DNA of 64,000 nt, from positions 1 to 64,000 of the forward strand of contig JBBIPZ010000011.1 in the NCBI GenBank assembly GCA_037442505.1. The letters are read 5' to 3'. Position numbers and translations under genes: made by a program. The notes below the pieces were generated by a model. That model had not been told where the DNA came from and searched no databases. It was given only the letters and a program-made list of their open reading frames with translations. This DNA comes from JBBIPZ01 sp037442505 [NCBI: Deltaproteobacteria bacterium]. GTDB taxonomy: Bacteria; CALINM01. Of this stretch, positions 42,171 through 51,709 are shown in pieces. Positions within the stretch are counted from its first letter, which is position 1. Each line of letters begins with the position of its first letter.

Positions 42171-43994
42171 ATTTACGATGTCATTGTGTTAGGTGCAGGA
42201 CATGCAGGCTGTGAAGCTGCAAATGCCGCTGCGACCCTGGGAATGAAAACACTTCTCATAACTATAAATTTAGACAACATTGGACATATGCCATGCGCTC
42301 CAGCTGTCGGCGGTGTGGGAAAAGGTCATTTAGTTAGAGAAGTTGATGCTCTAAACGGCTTAATAGGTTATGTTACTGACCTAACTGCCCTTCAGTACAA
42401 AACTTTAAACACGTCAAAAGGGTTAGCTGTTCATTCAACACGTGCCCAGGTTGATAAACATCTTTACAGGGTAAAGATGAGACAAATTCTGGAAGAAAAG
42501 CAAAATCTATTTATCAGACAGGCGCTTATTACTGACATTATTGTGAAAAATGATGAAGTGATTGGGCTGAAAGATGCCTTTGGTTTTTGTTTTTATGGTA
42601 AAGCTATAATCATCACAGCTGGAACATTCCTTTCTGGTTTAATACACATAGGTGATAAAAAGTTTCCTGCTGGAAGGGCTGGCGAATTCCCTGCCAATGA
42701 GTTAGCTCATAGCATTAAGTCCTTAGGTTTTCAAATGGGACGCTTCAAGACTGGAACAGGACCAAGGCTAAAACGTTCCTCAATTGATTTTTCCAAATTA
42801 GAACTGCGCCCTGGTGATGGAAAGCCACGTTACTTTTCTTACCGTTCCCATAATTTACCATACGTAGAATATCCTTGTTATGTTACTTACACAAACAAAG
42901 ATACCCATAATTTGATACTTGATAACTTGGACAAATCAGCTCTATATAGCGGACAGATAAAAGGCACCCCTGTTAGATACTGTCCTTCATTAGAGGATAA
43001 GGTTGTAAAATTCAGAGACAAAGAAAGACATCAGGTTATACTCGAACCTGAAGGTAAAGATACAGATGAAATCTATGTGTCAGGACTTGGCAATAGTATG
43101 CCTCCTGAAATACAGGAAAGGATTTTTCGTTCACCGAAAGGGCTTGAAAATGCTGTAATTTTAAGACCTGCATATGCCATAGAATACGACTATATTCTAC
43201 CTCATCAGTTAAAACCAACTCTTGAGACAAAGTATATCAAGAACTTATTTTTTGCTGGTCAGGTAAATGGAACAACCGGATACGAAGAGGCAGCAGCACA
43301 AGGTATAGTCGCTGGAATAAACGCAGCTTTGAAAACTTCTGATAAATCAGAGTTTATCTTAGACAGAAGCGAATCTTATATTGGAGTTATGGTAGATGAC
43401 CTTGTAACAAAAGGAACAGACGAACCATACAGAGTTTTTACTTCCAGGGCGGAGTACCGGCTTTTCCTTCGAGAAGATAATGTCTACTTTAGATTGGCCG
43501 ATAAGGCTTTTTCTTCAGGACTTATTCCTAAAGAGCGCTATGATTATATTCAGAAGCTCTATGAGGATGCACTCAAACTAAAAGAAACTCTCAAAGAATA
43601 CACCATCAAAGATGAAGACAAAAACGAGAGTATTAGTTTAGAAACATATTTAAGACGCAGCAACATCTCTTTAAGACAATTTGAGAAAATATGTAAAGAA
43701 TATGCTCCTGAAGTATTAGATTTTGTTGAGATAGAAACTAAATATAAAGGTTACTTAGATAGGCAAAAAAGAGAGGTGGAAAAACTAAAAAATTTAGAAG
43801 CTATAAAGATACCGTCTGATTTCCAATATAACATACCGGGAATTTCATTAGAACTTCGAGAAAAGTTCGAAAAAATTAAGCCACTAAATTTAGGTCAGGC
43901 TTCTCGTATTCCTGGCTCAACCCCTTCTGCGATAGCTTTACTTATGATTTATCTAAAGAAGGAAAATCAAAACACCACAACTACAAATGCATAA
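42171..43994 (+). CDS. mnmG: tRNA uridine-5-carboxymethylaminomethyl modification enzyme MnmG, probable ATT start
   Basis: The FAD protein MnmG/GidA makes cmnm5U34 with MnmE. The FAD motif VIVLGAGHAGCEAANAAA, KGHLVREVDALNG, LNTSKGLAVHSTRAQVD, AGTFLSGLIHIG and NGTTGYEEAAAQG are clear. The first canonical start in frame is GTG 42186, which would cut off the first beta strand (YDVI). AGGAGG at 42159-42164 lies 6 bases ahead of an in-frame ATT at 42171. Upstream to the stop at 42099 there is no ATG, GTG or TTG. I therefore place the start at ATT 42171 (607 residues). purB follows. Confidence 0.88.
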   Translation: MYDVIVLGAGHAGCEAANAAATLGMKTLLITINLDNIGHMPCAPAVGGVGKGHLVREVDALNGLIGYVTDLTALQYKTLNTSKGLAVHSTRAQVDKHLYRVKMRQILEEKQNLFIRQALITDIIVKNDEVIGLKDAFGFCFYGKAIIITAGTFLSGLIHIGDKKFPAGRAGEFPANELAHSIKSLGFQMGRFKTGTGPRLKRSSIDFSKLELRPGDGKPRYFSYRSHNLPYVEYPCYVTYTNKDTHNLILDNLDKSALYSGQIKGTPVRYCPSLEDKVVKFRDKERHQVILEPEGKDTDEIYVSGLGNSMPPEIQERIFRSPKGLENAVILRPAYAIEYDYILPHQLKPTLETKYIKNLFFAGQVNGTTGYEEAAAQGIVAGINAALKTSDKSEFILDRSESYIGVMVDDLVTKGTDEPYRVFTSRAEYRLFLREDNVYFRLADKAFSSGLIPKERYDYIQKLYEDALKLKETLKEYTIKDEDKNESISLETYLRRSNISLRQFEKICKEYAPEVLDFVEIETKYKGYLDRQKREVEKLKNLEAIKIPSDFQYNIPGISLELREKFEKIKPLNLGQASRIPGSTPSAIALLMIYLKKENQNTTTTNA

Positions 43995-44021
43995 TCCATA
44001 ACAACGAATCAGGAGGTTAGA

Positions 44022-45338
44022 ATGATAGAAAGATACACAAGAAAAGAAATGGCAAAAATATGGGAGCCACAAAACAAATTTAAGATCTGGTTGGATATTG
44101 AACTTGCCGCATGTGAAGCTTTTTATAAACTTGGGCTCGTACCAAAGAAATCTCTTGATACCATCAAGAAGAAGGCTAACTTTGACATAAAAAGAATAGA
44201 TGAAATCGAGCTGGTTGTGAAACATGATGTAATTGCGTTTTTAACCTCTGTAGGAGAATTTATCGGTGAAGACTCAAGGTTCCTGCATTACGGTATGACA
44301 TCCTCAGATGTTTTAGACACTTCACTTGCGGTTCAATTAAAGCAGGCTGGAGAACTTATCATCACAGGAATTGATGCGCTTTTGAATGCCTTAAAAGATA
44401 AGGCTATGGAATATAAACATACTCCTACTATCGGAAGGTCTCATGGGATTCATGCAGAGCCAACCACATTTGGTTTGAAAATGGCTCTTTTCTATGAGGC
44501 GATGAAAAGAAACAAAATACGCTTTGAGAGGGCTGTCGAAAATATTTCTTATGGCAAGATTTCTGGTGCAGTAGGTAATTTTGCAAATATAAACCCCTTT
44601 GTAGAAAACTACGTCTGCGAAAAACTTGGATTAAAACCTGAACCTGTTTCAACACAGATAATTCAACGTGATAGACATGCGGAATACTTTTTAGCACTTT
44701 CCATGACAGCCACGACAATTGAGCAAATTGCGGTAGAAATAAGACATTTACAGCGTACAGAAGTTAGAGAGGCTGAAGAATTCTTTTCAAAGGGGCAAAA
44801 AGGCTCTTCCGCAATGCCACATAAGAGGAATCCGATTATTTCTGAAAACCTTACAGGACTTGCCAGACTGGTTAGAGGATACGCAATTGCATCATTAGAA
44901 AACATTCCTCTCTGGCATGAAAGAGATATTAGCCATAGTTCAGTAGAAAGAGTTATCGGTCCAGATGCTACAATTCTTGTTGACTTTATGTTATATAGAA
45001 TAACCAACCTCATAAAGAATCTTATCGTGTATCCTGAAAATATGTTAAAAAATCTAAATGCAACAAAAGGACTTATATTTTCTCAGCGCATTCTTCTCAT
45101 GCTTGCAGAAGCTGGTATTAAAAGAGAAAAGGCTTACGAAATTGTTCAAAGAAACGCCATGAAAAGCTGGGAAGATGGAAAAGATTTTAAAACATTGATA
45201 AAAAACGATAAAGATGTTAAAAAATATCTAAAGCCGTCAGAAATAGAGAGTGCCTTTGATATAGATTATTACTTAAAAAATGTTGACTTTATTTTTGACA
45301 GGGTTTTTGGCAGAACAACAAAAACAAAAAAAGGGTGA
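44022..45338 (+). CDS. purB: Adenylosuccinate lyase
   Basis: A 438-residue fumarase/aspartase-fold lyase that splits SAICAR and adenylosuccinate. It begins MIERYTRKEMAKIW. HYGMTSSDVLDT, GRSHGIHAEPTTFG and the signature GSSAMPHKRNP are all present. AGGAGG precedes the ATG, 27 bases after mnmG. It leads the purine genes and lies 3 bases before purL. Confidence 0.97.
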   Translation: MIERYTRKEMAKIWEPQNKFKIWLDIELAACEAFYKLGLVPKKSLDTIKKKANFDIKRIDEIELVVKHDVIAFLTSVGEFIGEDSRFLHYGMTSSDVLDTSLAVQLKQAGELIITGIDALLNALKDKAMEYKHTPTIGRSHGIHAEPTTFGLKMALFYEAMKRNKIRFERAVENISYGKISGAVGNFANINPFVENYVCEKLGLKPEPVSTQIIQRDRHAEYFLALSMTATTIEQIAVEIRHLQRTEVREAEEFFSKGQKGSSAMPHKRNPIISENLTGLARLVRGYAIASLENIPLWHERDISHSSVERVIGPDATILVDFMLYRITNLIKNLIVYPENMLKNLNATKGLIFSQRILLMLAEAGIKREKAYEIVQRNAMKSWEDGKDFKTLIKNDKDVKKYLKPSEIESAFDIDYYLKNVDFIFDRVFGRTTKTKKG

Positions 45339-45341
45339 AAT

Positions 45342-48305
45342 ATGGCTTGGAGAGTTGTCATTAGCTTAAAAAAAGGCATCACAGACCCACGAGGAAAAAG
45401 CTTAAAAGATAAAATAGGTAAGTTTCTTAACATAAAAGTCGAGGATATTTCTGTAAATGATGTTTTTACGATAGACTCAAAACTCACAAAAACCGAGGTT
45501 GAGCTGATTGCAAAAGAACCTTTTTGTGACCCTATAATTCAGGAATATAAAATTAATCCCGAACTTCCTGAAGATTTCAAATACTTTTTAGAAGTTGGTT
45601 TTTTACCGGGCGTTACTGACAATGTAGGAAAAACAGCAAAACAGTCAATTGAAACCTTGCTTGGTAAAAAGCTACCTCAAGAAGATAATGTTTACACTTC
45701 ACAGCTATACTGCTTTAAAGGTAACATTTCGAAAGAAGATGTACAAAGGATTGCTAACGAGTTACTTTATAATCAACTGATTCAGCAGTATCACATCTAT
45801 TCGACAAAAGATAAACCCTCTATCTTCATACCAAAGGTGAGTATAAAACAAAAACCTCAGGTTGTAACATTCAACCTGTATGAACTTTCTGATGAGGAAC
45901 TTATAAAACTATCAAAAGACAGGCTTCTTGCTTTAAATTTAGAAGAGTTGAAAGCTATTCAATCTTTTTATAGAAAAAAAGATTTTCAGACAAAAAGAAA
46001 GCAGTTAGGGTTAACTGATGAGATTACAGACGTTGAACTGGAAGCTATCGCACAAACGTGGTCAGAACACTGCAAACATAAAATCTTTAACGCAACAATT
46101 CTGTATGAAGATGAAAACGGCAATAAAGAAATAATAAAAAGTCTTTTCAAGACATACATTAAGGCATCTACAGAAAAAATCCGAAAAAAAAGGAAGGACG
46201 ATTTTCTTGTTTCAGTCTTCGTTGATAATGCTGGAGTTATAACCTTTAATAAAGACTGGAATGTAGTTTTTAAGGTAGAAACACATAACAGCCCTTCTGC
46301 ATTAGATCCTTATGGTGGAGCACTCACAGGCATTGTAGGCGTAAACAGAGATGTATTGGGTACAGGTATCGGTGCAAAGTTAATTTTCAATACAGATGTT
46401 TTCTGTTTTGCAAACCCATTTTACCAGGAAAAATTACCACCACGCATTCTACATCCACAACGTATTTATGATGGAGTTGTAACAGGTGTAGAGCATGGTG
46501 GAAATAAAAGTGGGATTCCCACAATTAACGGCAGTATTGTCTTTGACAATCGCTATTTAGGAAAACCTCTTGTTTACTGTGGTACTGGTGGAATTATGCC
46601 TAAGGTAATTAACGGGAAAAAATCCCATGAAAAATTCATAAATGATGGCGATTTAATCGTTATGGTTGGTGGCAGGATTGGCAAAGATGGTATTCATGGT
46701 GCTACATTTTCATCCGAAGAACTACACGAAGGTTCACCGGCTACTGCGGTGCAGATTGGGGACCCAATTACTCAAAAGAAGATGGCCGATTTTCTTTACA
46801 AAGCAAGAGATCTTGGGCTATATACTGCTATAACTGATAATGGCGCAGGTGGGCTATCTTCTTCCGTTGGTGAAATGTCACAACTGTCTGGTGGTTGTGA
46901 AATAGAACTTGATAAAGCACCACTTAAATACACAGGATTAAATCCATGGGAAATACTTGTATCAGAATCACAGGAAAGGATGACATTAGCTGTTCCCACT
47001 AAAAATATTAGAAAATTTCTGAAATTATCAGAAAAATACGATGTTGAATCAACAGTTATTGGAAAATTTACAAAGAGCGGCTATTTTCACGTTTTATATA
47101 ATGAAAAAACTGTTGCTTTGTTACCTCTTGACTTTTTACACAATGGTCTGCCTGAGATGAAGTTAACTGCAAAATTTACAAAAAGTAAAGAGCCCAGGCT
47201 TATTTTGCCCAAAATTAAAAATTATGGTCAGATGCTTAAAGATCTACTCTCTTCTCTTAATGTATGCAGTAAAGAATCCGTTGTAAGAAGATACGACCAT
47301 GAAGTTCAGGGCATGAGTGTTATAAAACCTTTTGTCGGACTCAAAAACGATGGTCCTTCTGATGCAGCAGTTATTAAGCCTTTGCCAGAAAGTAACGAAG
47401 GATTGGTAATATCGCACGGTATATGTCCTAAGTTTAGTGATTACGATACCTACAATATGGCTGCATTGGCACTTGATGAAGCGATAAGAAACGCTGCCTG
47501 CACTGGAGCAGATATCGGTAGAATGGCATGTTTAGATAACTTTTGTTGGTGTGATCCCATAAAAAGCGACAAAAACCCTGATGGTGAATATAAACTTGCT
47601 CTGTTAGTTAGAGCAAATAAGGCTCTTTATGATTACACGATTAGCTATGGTGTTCCATGTATTTCTGGGAAAGACTCTATGAAAAACGATTATATCATGG
47701 GAAACCTTAAGATATCTATACCACCTACACTTCTTTTCTCTTTAATTGGTGTAATCGATGACGTAACAAAGACAACAACTATGGATTTCAAAAATGATGG
47801 CGACGTTATTTTTATTGCAGGCATAACCAAAGATGAAATCGCCGGTTCTGAATACTGCAATTTGCTAAATTTAAAAGGTGGAAAGTTGCCGGAAGTCGAT
47901 GCAAAGTTAAACAAAAATATTTATTCTAAAATAGCGAAATGTATACGAAATGGGCTAATTAATGCTGCTCATGACTGCTCTGATGGTGGATTAGCAGTAG
48001 CTATTTCTGAAATGGCATTTTCTGGAGGAAAAGGCTGCATTATCGATTTGTCATCCTTACCCTATATCGGATCAGGCAGAGAAGACTTGATGCTTTTTTC
48101 TGAATCGGCAGGCAGAATTTTATTTACGACGAGTTACTCCAATGCACACAAAATTAAGCAATTATTTAAGGGATTACCTGTAGCACAGATTGGAAAAGTT
48201 GGTTATAGTGAATATGTTGAAATTTATAATGGGAAAAATATCGTTATAAAAGAACGTATTGATGAATTAAAATATTTTTGGCAAAAAATACTCAAGGAAC
48301 TGTAA
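45342..48305 (+). CDS. purL: FGAM synthase: two N-terminal PurS-like domains fused to PurL
   Basis: A 987-residue synthetase for step 4 of purine synthesis (FGAR to FGAM). Residues 1-75 and about 80-160 are two PurS-like repeats: VVISLKKGITDPRGKSLKDK and FLEVGFLPGVTDNVGKTAKQ align, each ending in an (I/L)IQ(E/Q)Y tail. The PurL body follows, with WSEHCKHKIFNATI, VETHNSPSALDPYGGA, GGNKSGIPT and DNGAGGLSSSVGEMS. There is no C-terminal glutaminase domain; PurQ is the next gene. The layout is like the long single-chain PurL with its glutaminase split off. Confidence 0.95.
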   Translation: MAWRVVISLKKGITDPRGKSLKDKIGKFLNIKVEDISVNDVFTIDSKLTKTEVELIAKEPFCDPIIQEYKINPELPEDFKYFLEVGFLPGVTDNVGKTAKQSIETLLGKKLPQEDNVYTSQLYCFKGNISKEDVQRIANELLYNQLIQQYHIYSTKDKPSIFIPKVSIKQKPQVVTFNLYELSDEELIKLSKDRLLALNLEELKAIQSFYRKKDFQTKRKQLGLTDEITDVELEAIAQTWSEHCKHKIFNATILYEDENGNKEIIKSLFKTYIKASTEKIRKKRKDDFLVSVFVDNAGVITFNKDWNVVFKVETHNSPSALDPYGGALTGIVGVNRDVLGTGIGAKLIFNTDVFCFANPFYQEKLPPRILHPQRIYDGVVTGVEHGGNKSGIPTINGSIVFDNRYLGKPLVYCGTGGIMPKVINGKKSHEKFINDGDLIVMVGGRIGKDGIHGATFSSEELHEGSPATAVQIGDPITQKKMADFLYKARDLGLYTAITDNGAGGLSSSVGEMSQLSGGCEIELDKAPLKYTGLNPWEILVSESQERMTLAVPTKNIRKFLKLSEKYDVESTVIGKFTKSGYFHVLYNEKTVALLPLDFLHNGLPEMKLTAKFTKSKEPRLILPKIKNYGQMLKDLLSSLNVCSKESVVRRYDHEVQGMSVIKPFVGLKNDGPSDAAVIKPLPESNEGLVISHGICPKFSDYDTYNMAALALDEAIRNAACTGADIGRMACLDNFCWCDPIKSDKNPDGEYKLALLVRANKALYDYTISYGVPCISGKDSMKNDYIMGNLKISIPPTLLFSLIGVIDDVTKTTTMDFKNDGDVIFIAGITKDEIAGSEYCNLLNLKGGKLPEVDAKLNKNIYSKIAKCIRNGLINAAHDCSDGGLAVAISEMAFSGGKGCIIDLSSLPYIGSGREDLMLFSESAGRILFTTSYSNAHKIKQLFKGLPVAQIGKVGYSEYVEIYNGKNIVIKERIDELKYFWQKILKEL

Positions 48306-48306
48306 A

Positions 48307-49104
48307 ATGGCAAACTGTCTTGTTTTAACTGGCTTTGGAATCAACTGTGAGAATGAAACATTAACTGCCTTAAAGCTGGCAGGCGCTAAACATGCAGAGA
48401 TAGTCCATATTTCAGAAATTATTTCAGGAGAAAAAAGATTAAAAAATTACCAATTTATTGTGTTTCCGGGCGGGTTTTTAGATGGCGACGATTTAGGCTC
48501 TGCAAAAGTACAGGTTAACAGATTTAGACACTCACTCATTGACAGGATAAAAAGAAAGCTTTCAGATGAATTGATGGAGTTTGTGGAAAAAGATAAATTA
48601 GTGTTAGGAATCTGTAATGGCTTTCAGTTTATGGTTAAGTTAGGTATTATTCCTATGATAAACAACAATGGTTTTCAACAAACTGCAACATTAACTTTTA
48701 ACGACTCTAACAGATTTGAAGATCGCTGGGTTTATCTTAAGGTTAACCAAAATTCACCCTGTATCTTTACGAACGGTATTTCTCAACTTTATTTACCAGT
48801 ACGTCATGGTGAGGGTAAGTTTGTAACATCAACAAAAGTTCTATCTGAAATAAATAAACTTAATTTATACTGTTTACAGTACGCTGATGAAGACGGAGAA
48901 CCAACCATGGATTATCCTTTAAACCCTAATGGTTCAATGTTTTCGATTGCCGGAATATCTGATAAAACTGGACGTTTATTTGGTTTAATGCCTCATCCAG
49001 AAGCATTTGTGTTTAAAACAAACCATCCCAACTGGACCAGACAGGAGATTGGCGAGCCTGACGGATTGAAAATTTTTAAAAATGCTATAAACTATTTAAA
49101 GTAG
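48307..49104 (+). CDS. purQ: FGAM synthase glutaminase subunit PurQ
   Basis: A 265-residue class I glutamine amidotransferase that feeds ammonia to PurL. The nucleophile Cys is in LVLGICNGFQFM; the catalytic His-Glu is in GLMPHPEAF. It is longer than the usual 220-230 residue PurQ and closer to the glutaminase domain of long PurL. It begins one base after the purL stop. Confidence 0.95.
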   Translation: MANCLVLTGFGINCENETLTALKLAGAKHAEIVHISEIISGEKRLKNYQFIVFPGGFLDGDDLGSAKVQVNRFRHSLIDRIKRKLSDELMEFVEKDKLVLGICNGFQFMVKLGIIPMINNNGFQQTATLTFNDSNRFEDRWVYLKVNQNSPCIFTNGISQLYLPVRHGEGKFVTSTKVLSEINKLNLYCLQYADEDGEPTMDYPLNPNGSMFSIAGISDKTGRLFGLMPHPEAFVFKTNHPNWTRQEIGEPDGLKIFKNAINYLK

Positions 49105-49112
49105 GTGAAAAA

Positions 49113-50513
49113 ATGGGAGAACTTTGTTGGAAAGAAGAGTGTGGAATTTTTGGTATTTATAATAACCGTGAAGCGGCAAATTTAACCTATTTAGGGTTGT
49201 ATGCACTCCAGCATAGAGGCCAGGAAAGTGCTGGTATTGCTACTTTCGATGGTAAATGTATGCATTCCCATCGTCATATGGGATTAGTAGCGGATATTTT
49301 TAAACAACATATTATAGAGACACTTAAAGGAAATTCTGCCATTGGCCACGTCAGGTATTCGACAGCTGGTTCAAGTAACGAAAAAAATTGTCAGCCTTTT
49401 TTGATGGAGTATTCTTTAGGTAGTCTTGCCATAGCTCACAATGGTAATTTAATCAATAACATTCCTATAAGAAAAAGGTTAGTCGATTCTGGATCACTAT
49501 TTCAATCAAATTCTGATACAGAAGTAATAATGCATTTAATGGCAAAATCACCTTTACCAACTGCTGAGGATCGGCTCATAGATGCCCTACATCAAATTAA
49601 AGGTGCTTACTGTCTGGTTATACTTTCTGAAAATAAGTTAATCGCTGCAAGAGATCCACATGGCTTTCGCCCACTTGTTTTAGGCAGACTTGGCAATTCT
49701 TATGTCATTGCTTCAGAAACTTGCGCCTTTGACCTTATCGAAGCTGAGTTTATTAGAGAAATAGAGCCGGGTGAAGTCGTTGTTATTGACGATAATGGCA
49801 TAAGAACAATTTTTCCATTTGAAAATAAACCCAAAAAACAATGCATTTTTGAATTTATTTATTTTGCAAGACCTGATAGTCATATATTTGGTGAAAATGT
49901 GTATATGGTCAGGAAAAAACTGGGAGAACTACTTTTTGCTTCAGACAAAACAGATGCAGATATAGTTGTGCCTGTTCCAGACTCTGGCATACCCGCCGCA
50001 ATAGGATATGCAAATAAAGCAAAACTCCCTCTCGAACTTGGTTTAATTAGAAACCATTATGTAGGAAGAACTTTTATAGAACCAAAACAATCTATAAGGC
50101 ATTTTGGTGTAAAAATTAAACTAAATGTATCTCCAGAAATTCTGAAAAATAAAAGGGTTATTGTGATTGACGATTCGATTGTGAGAGGAACTACAAGTAG
50201 AAAAATTATAAAAATGGTGAGACAGGGTGGCGCGAAGGAAGTTCACTTTCGAATTAGCTCTCCTCCAATAATTTCTCCCTGTTATTATGGGATAGACACA
50301 CCAACACACAAGGAGTTGATAGCTAACAGTCATACAGTTGAAGAGATTAATCGCTATATCACTTCAGACACATTGTCTTATTTATCAATTGATTGTTTGA
50401 GATCAGCTGTAAAAAATCCAGATGATTTTTGCTACGCATGTTTTACCGCCAGGTACCCAATTGATTTCCCACAGGAAGAGCTTGAACAACTAAAACTATT
50501 CAGGAGAAGATGA
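49113..50513 (+). CDS. purF: Amidophosphoribosyltransferase
   Basis: A 466-residue enzyme for the first committed step (PRPP to phosphoribosylamine). The glutaminase nucleophile is C10, after a 9-residue propeptide (MGELCWKEE) that would be removed. Cysteines at CIFEFIYFARPDS and in SIDCLRSAVKNPDDFCYACF match the [4Fe-4S]-binding, Bacillus-type PurF. The PRPP motif is VIVIDDSIVRGTTS. Oxygen sensitivity through the cluster is expected. It overlaps pyrE by 4 bases. Confidence 0.97.
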   Translation: MGELCWKEECGIFGIYNNREAANLTYLGLYALQHRGQESAGIATFDGKCMHSHRHMGLVADIFKQHIIETLKGNSAIGHVRYSTAGSSNEKNCQPFLMEYSLGSLAIAHNGNLINNIPIRKRLVDSGSLFQSNSDTEVIMHLMAKSPLPTAEDRLIDALHQIKGAYCLVILSENKLIAARDPHGFRPLVLGRLGNSYVIASETCAFDLIEAEFIREIEPGEVVVIDDNGIRTIFPFENKPKKQCIFEFIYFARPDSHIFGENVYMVRKKLGELLFASDKTDADIVVPVPDSGIPAAIGYANKAKLPLELGLIRNHYVGRTFIEPKQSIRHFGVKIKLNVSPEILKNKRVIVIDDSIVRGTTSRKIIKMVRQGGAKEVHFRISSPPIISPCYYGIDTPTHKELIANSHTVEEINRYITSDTLSYLSIDCLRSAVKNPDDFCYACFTARYPIDFPQEELEQLKLFRRR

Positions 50514-51058
50514 TGTTAAAAGAGCTGACTAAACTGATAAAAGACATTGCTTATGAACGTAAAAAAGTAGTTCTTGCTTCAGGAAAAGAGAGTGATTTTT
50601 ATGTTGATTTAAGAAATATAACCTTACATCCGAGAGGTCTTTCAATAGTATCAAATCTTCTTTTTGAACAGATAACATCTAAATTTCCTAACGTAAAGGC
50701 AGTTGGTGGTCCAACATTAGGTGCAGATCCGATCACTGCTGGTATATGTGTAATAAGCGAACAGAAAGGTCAACCTTTATATGGCTTCATCATCAGAAAA
50801 GAGCCCAAAAAACATGGACTATCAAAGATGATAGAAGGCGATAAAAACCTACCTCATAACTGTCCTGTGGTAATAGTAGAAGACGTTGTTACCAGTGGAT
50901 CGTCGTCATACAAGGCTTATAATATTGCAAAAGAAGCAAGCTTAAACGTTTTAGGGATTGCAGCTATTCTTGACAGAGAAGAAGGTGCAACGGAATTTTT
51001 TAAAAGTAATAACATAAGTTTCTTTTCATTACTGAAAAAAAGTGATATTTTAGGGTAA
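50510..51058 (+). CDS. pyrE: Orotate phosphoribosyltransferase
   Basis: A 182-residue pyrimidine enzyme that joins orotate to PRPP. KKVVLASGKESDFYVDLRN, VGGPTLGADPI, FIIRKEPKKHG and the PRPP loop VVIVEDVVTSGSSS are typical. It is odd in being embedded in the purine operon, overlapping purF by ATGA; both enzymes use PRPP. No other pyr gene is nearby. Confidence 0.95.
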   Translation: MMLKELTKLIKDIAYERKKVVLASGKESDFYVDLRNITLHPRGLSIVSNLLFEQITSKFPNVKAVGGPTLGADPITAGICVISEQKGQPLYGFIIRKEPKKHGLSKMIEGDKNLPHNCPVVIVEDVVTSGSSSYKAYNIAKEASLNVLGIAAILDREEGATEFFKSNNISFFSLLKKSDILG

Positions 51059-51061
51059 CTT

Positions 51062-51685
51062 ATGATTAAAAAGCTTGCCTTAATCCTATCTTTGACTTTT
51101 ATACTCGTTTGTTGTCAGACTGCTTCTATAAAAAAGCAGTTAGTAGAATTAGGCGCAATACCATCAGAACATACTTCTGAATACCTAAACGTTTATAAAA
51201 AATACACATTAACTCAAAAAATTTATGAGGAATTTGAAACCAAATGTATCATCAGTGTGACATCTTTTACAAAAGAGTTCGTTAACGCATATCTGAAAGA
51301 GAGGATGGATTTTCTTAAAGAAACTGATTTTCTCGTATTACAGGACAGAGAAAAACAAATAAACGAGAAAAACATCAAATTCTTTGTTAGTTTTTATACT
51401 CCAAATCCAGAATTTACTGATTTAGAAAAAGCCAACTCGATATGGCAGGTTTACATAGAAAGGCAAGACAAAACAAGATTGCTACCTCTCGCTATAAGGA
51501 AAAATACTGAACCTTACCCTGTAATTAATCATTTTTTCCCTTCACTTGATCCATGGTCAACTCCTTATATTCTCATTTTTCAAAGGTACAAAGATGACAA
51601 TCTTAACCTGAAAGATGGCGAAGAGTTTAAATTGGTATTCAAAAGTGTTATTGGAACAACTTACTTTAATCTAAAAAACATATAG
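51062..51685 (+). CDS. Putative lipoprotein of unknown function inside the purine operon
   Basis: A 207-residue protein that I do not recognise. The N-terminus is a lipoprotein signal with tandem Cys17-Cys18 after ALILSLTFILV. The rest is mixed alpha/beta, with KEFVNAYLKERMDFLKE and PVINHFFPSLDPWSTPYILIFQR. The end (EFKLVFKSVIGTTYFNLKNI) suggests a beta-rich domain. It begins 3 bases after pyrE and lies 24 bases before purM, so it shares the operon. Its role is unknown. Confidence 0.75.
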   Translation: MIKKLALILSLTFILVCCQTASIKKQLVELGAIPSEHTSEYLNVYKKYTLTQKIYEEFETKCIISVTSFTKEFVNAYLKERMDFLKETDFLVLQDREKQINEKNIKFFVSFYTPNPEFTDLEKANSIWQVYIERQDKTRLLPLAIRKNTEPYPVINHFFPSLDPWSTPYILIFQRYKDDNLNLKDGEEFKLVFKSVIGTTYFNLKNI

Positions 51686-51709
51686 CAACATTGAAGGAGT
51701 ATAATCTAT

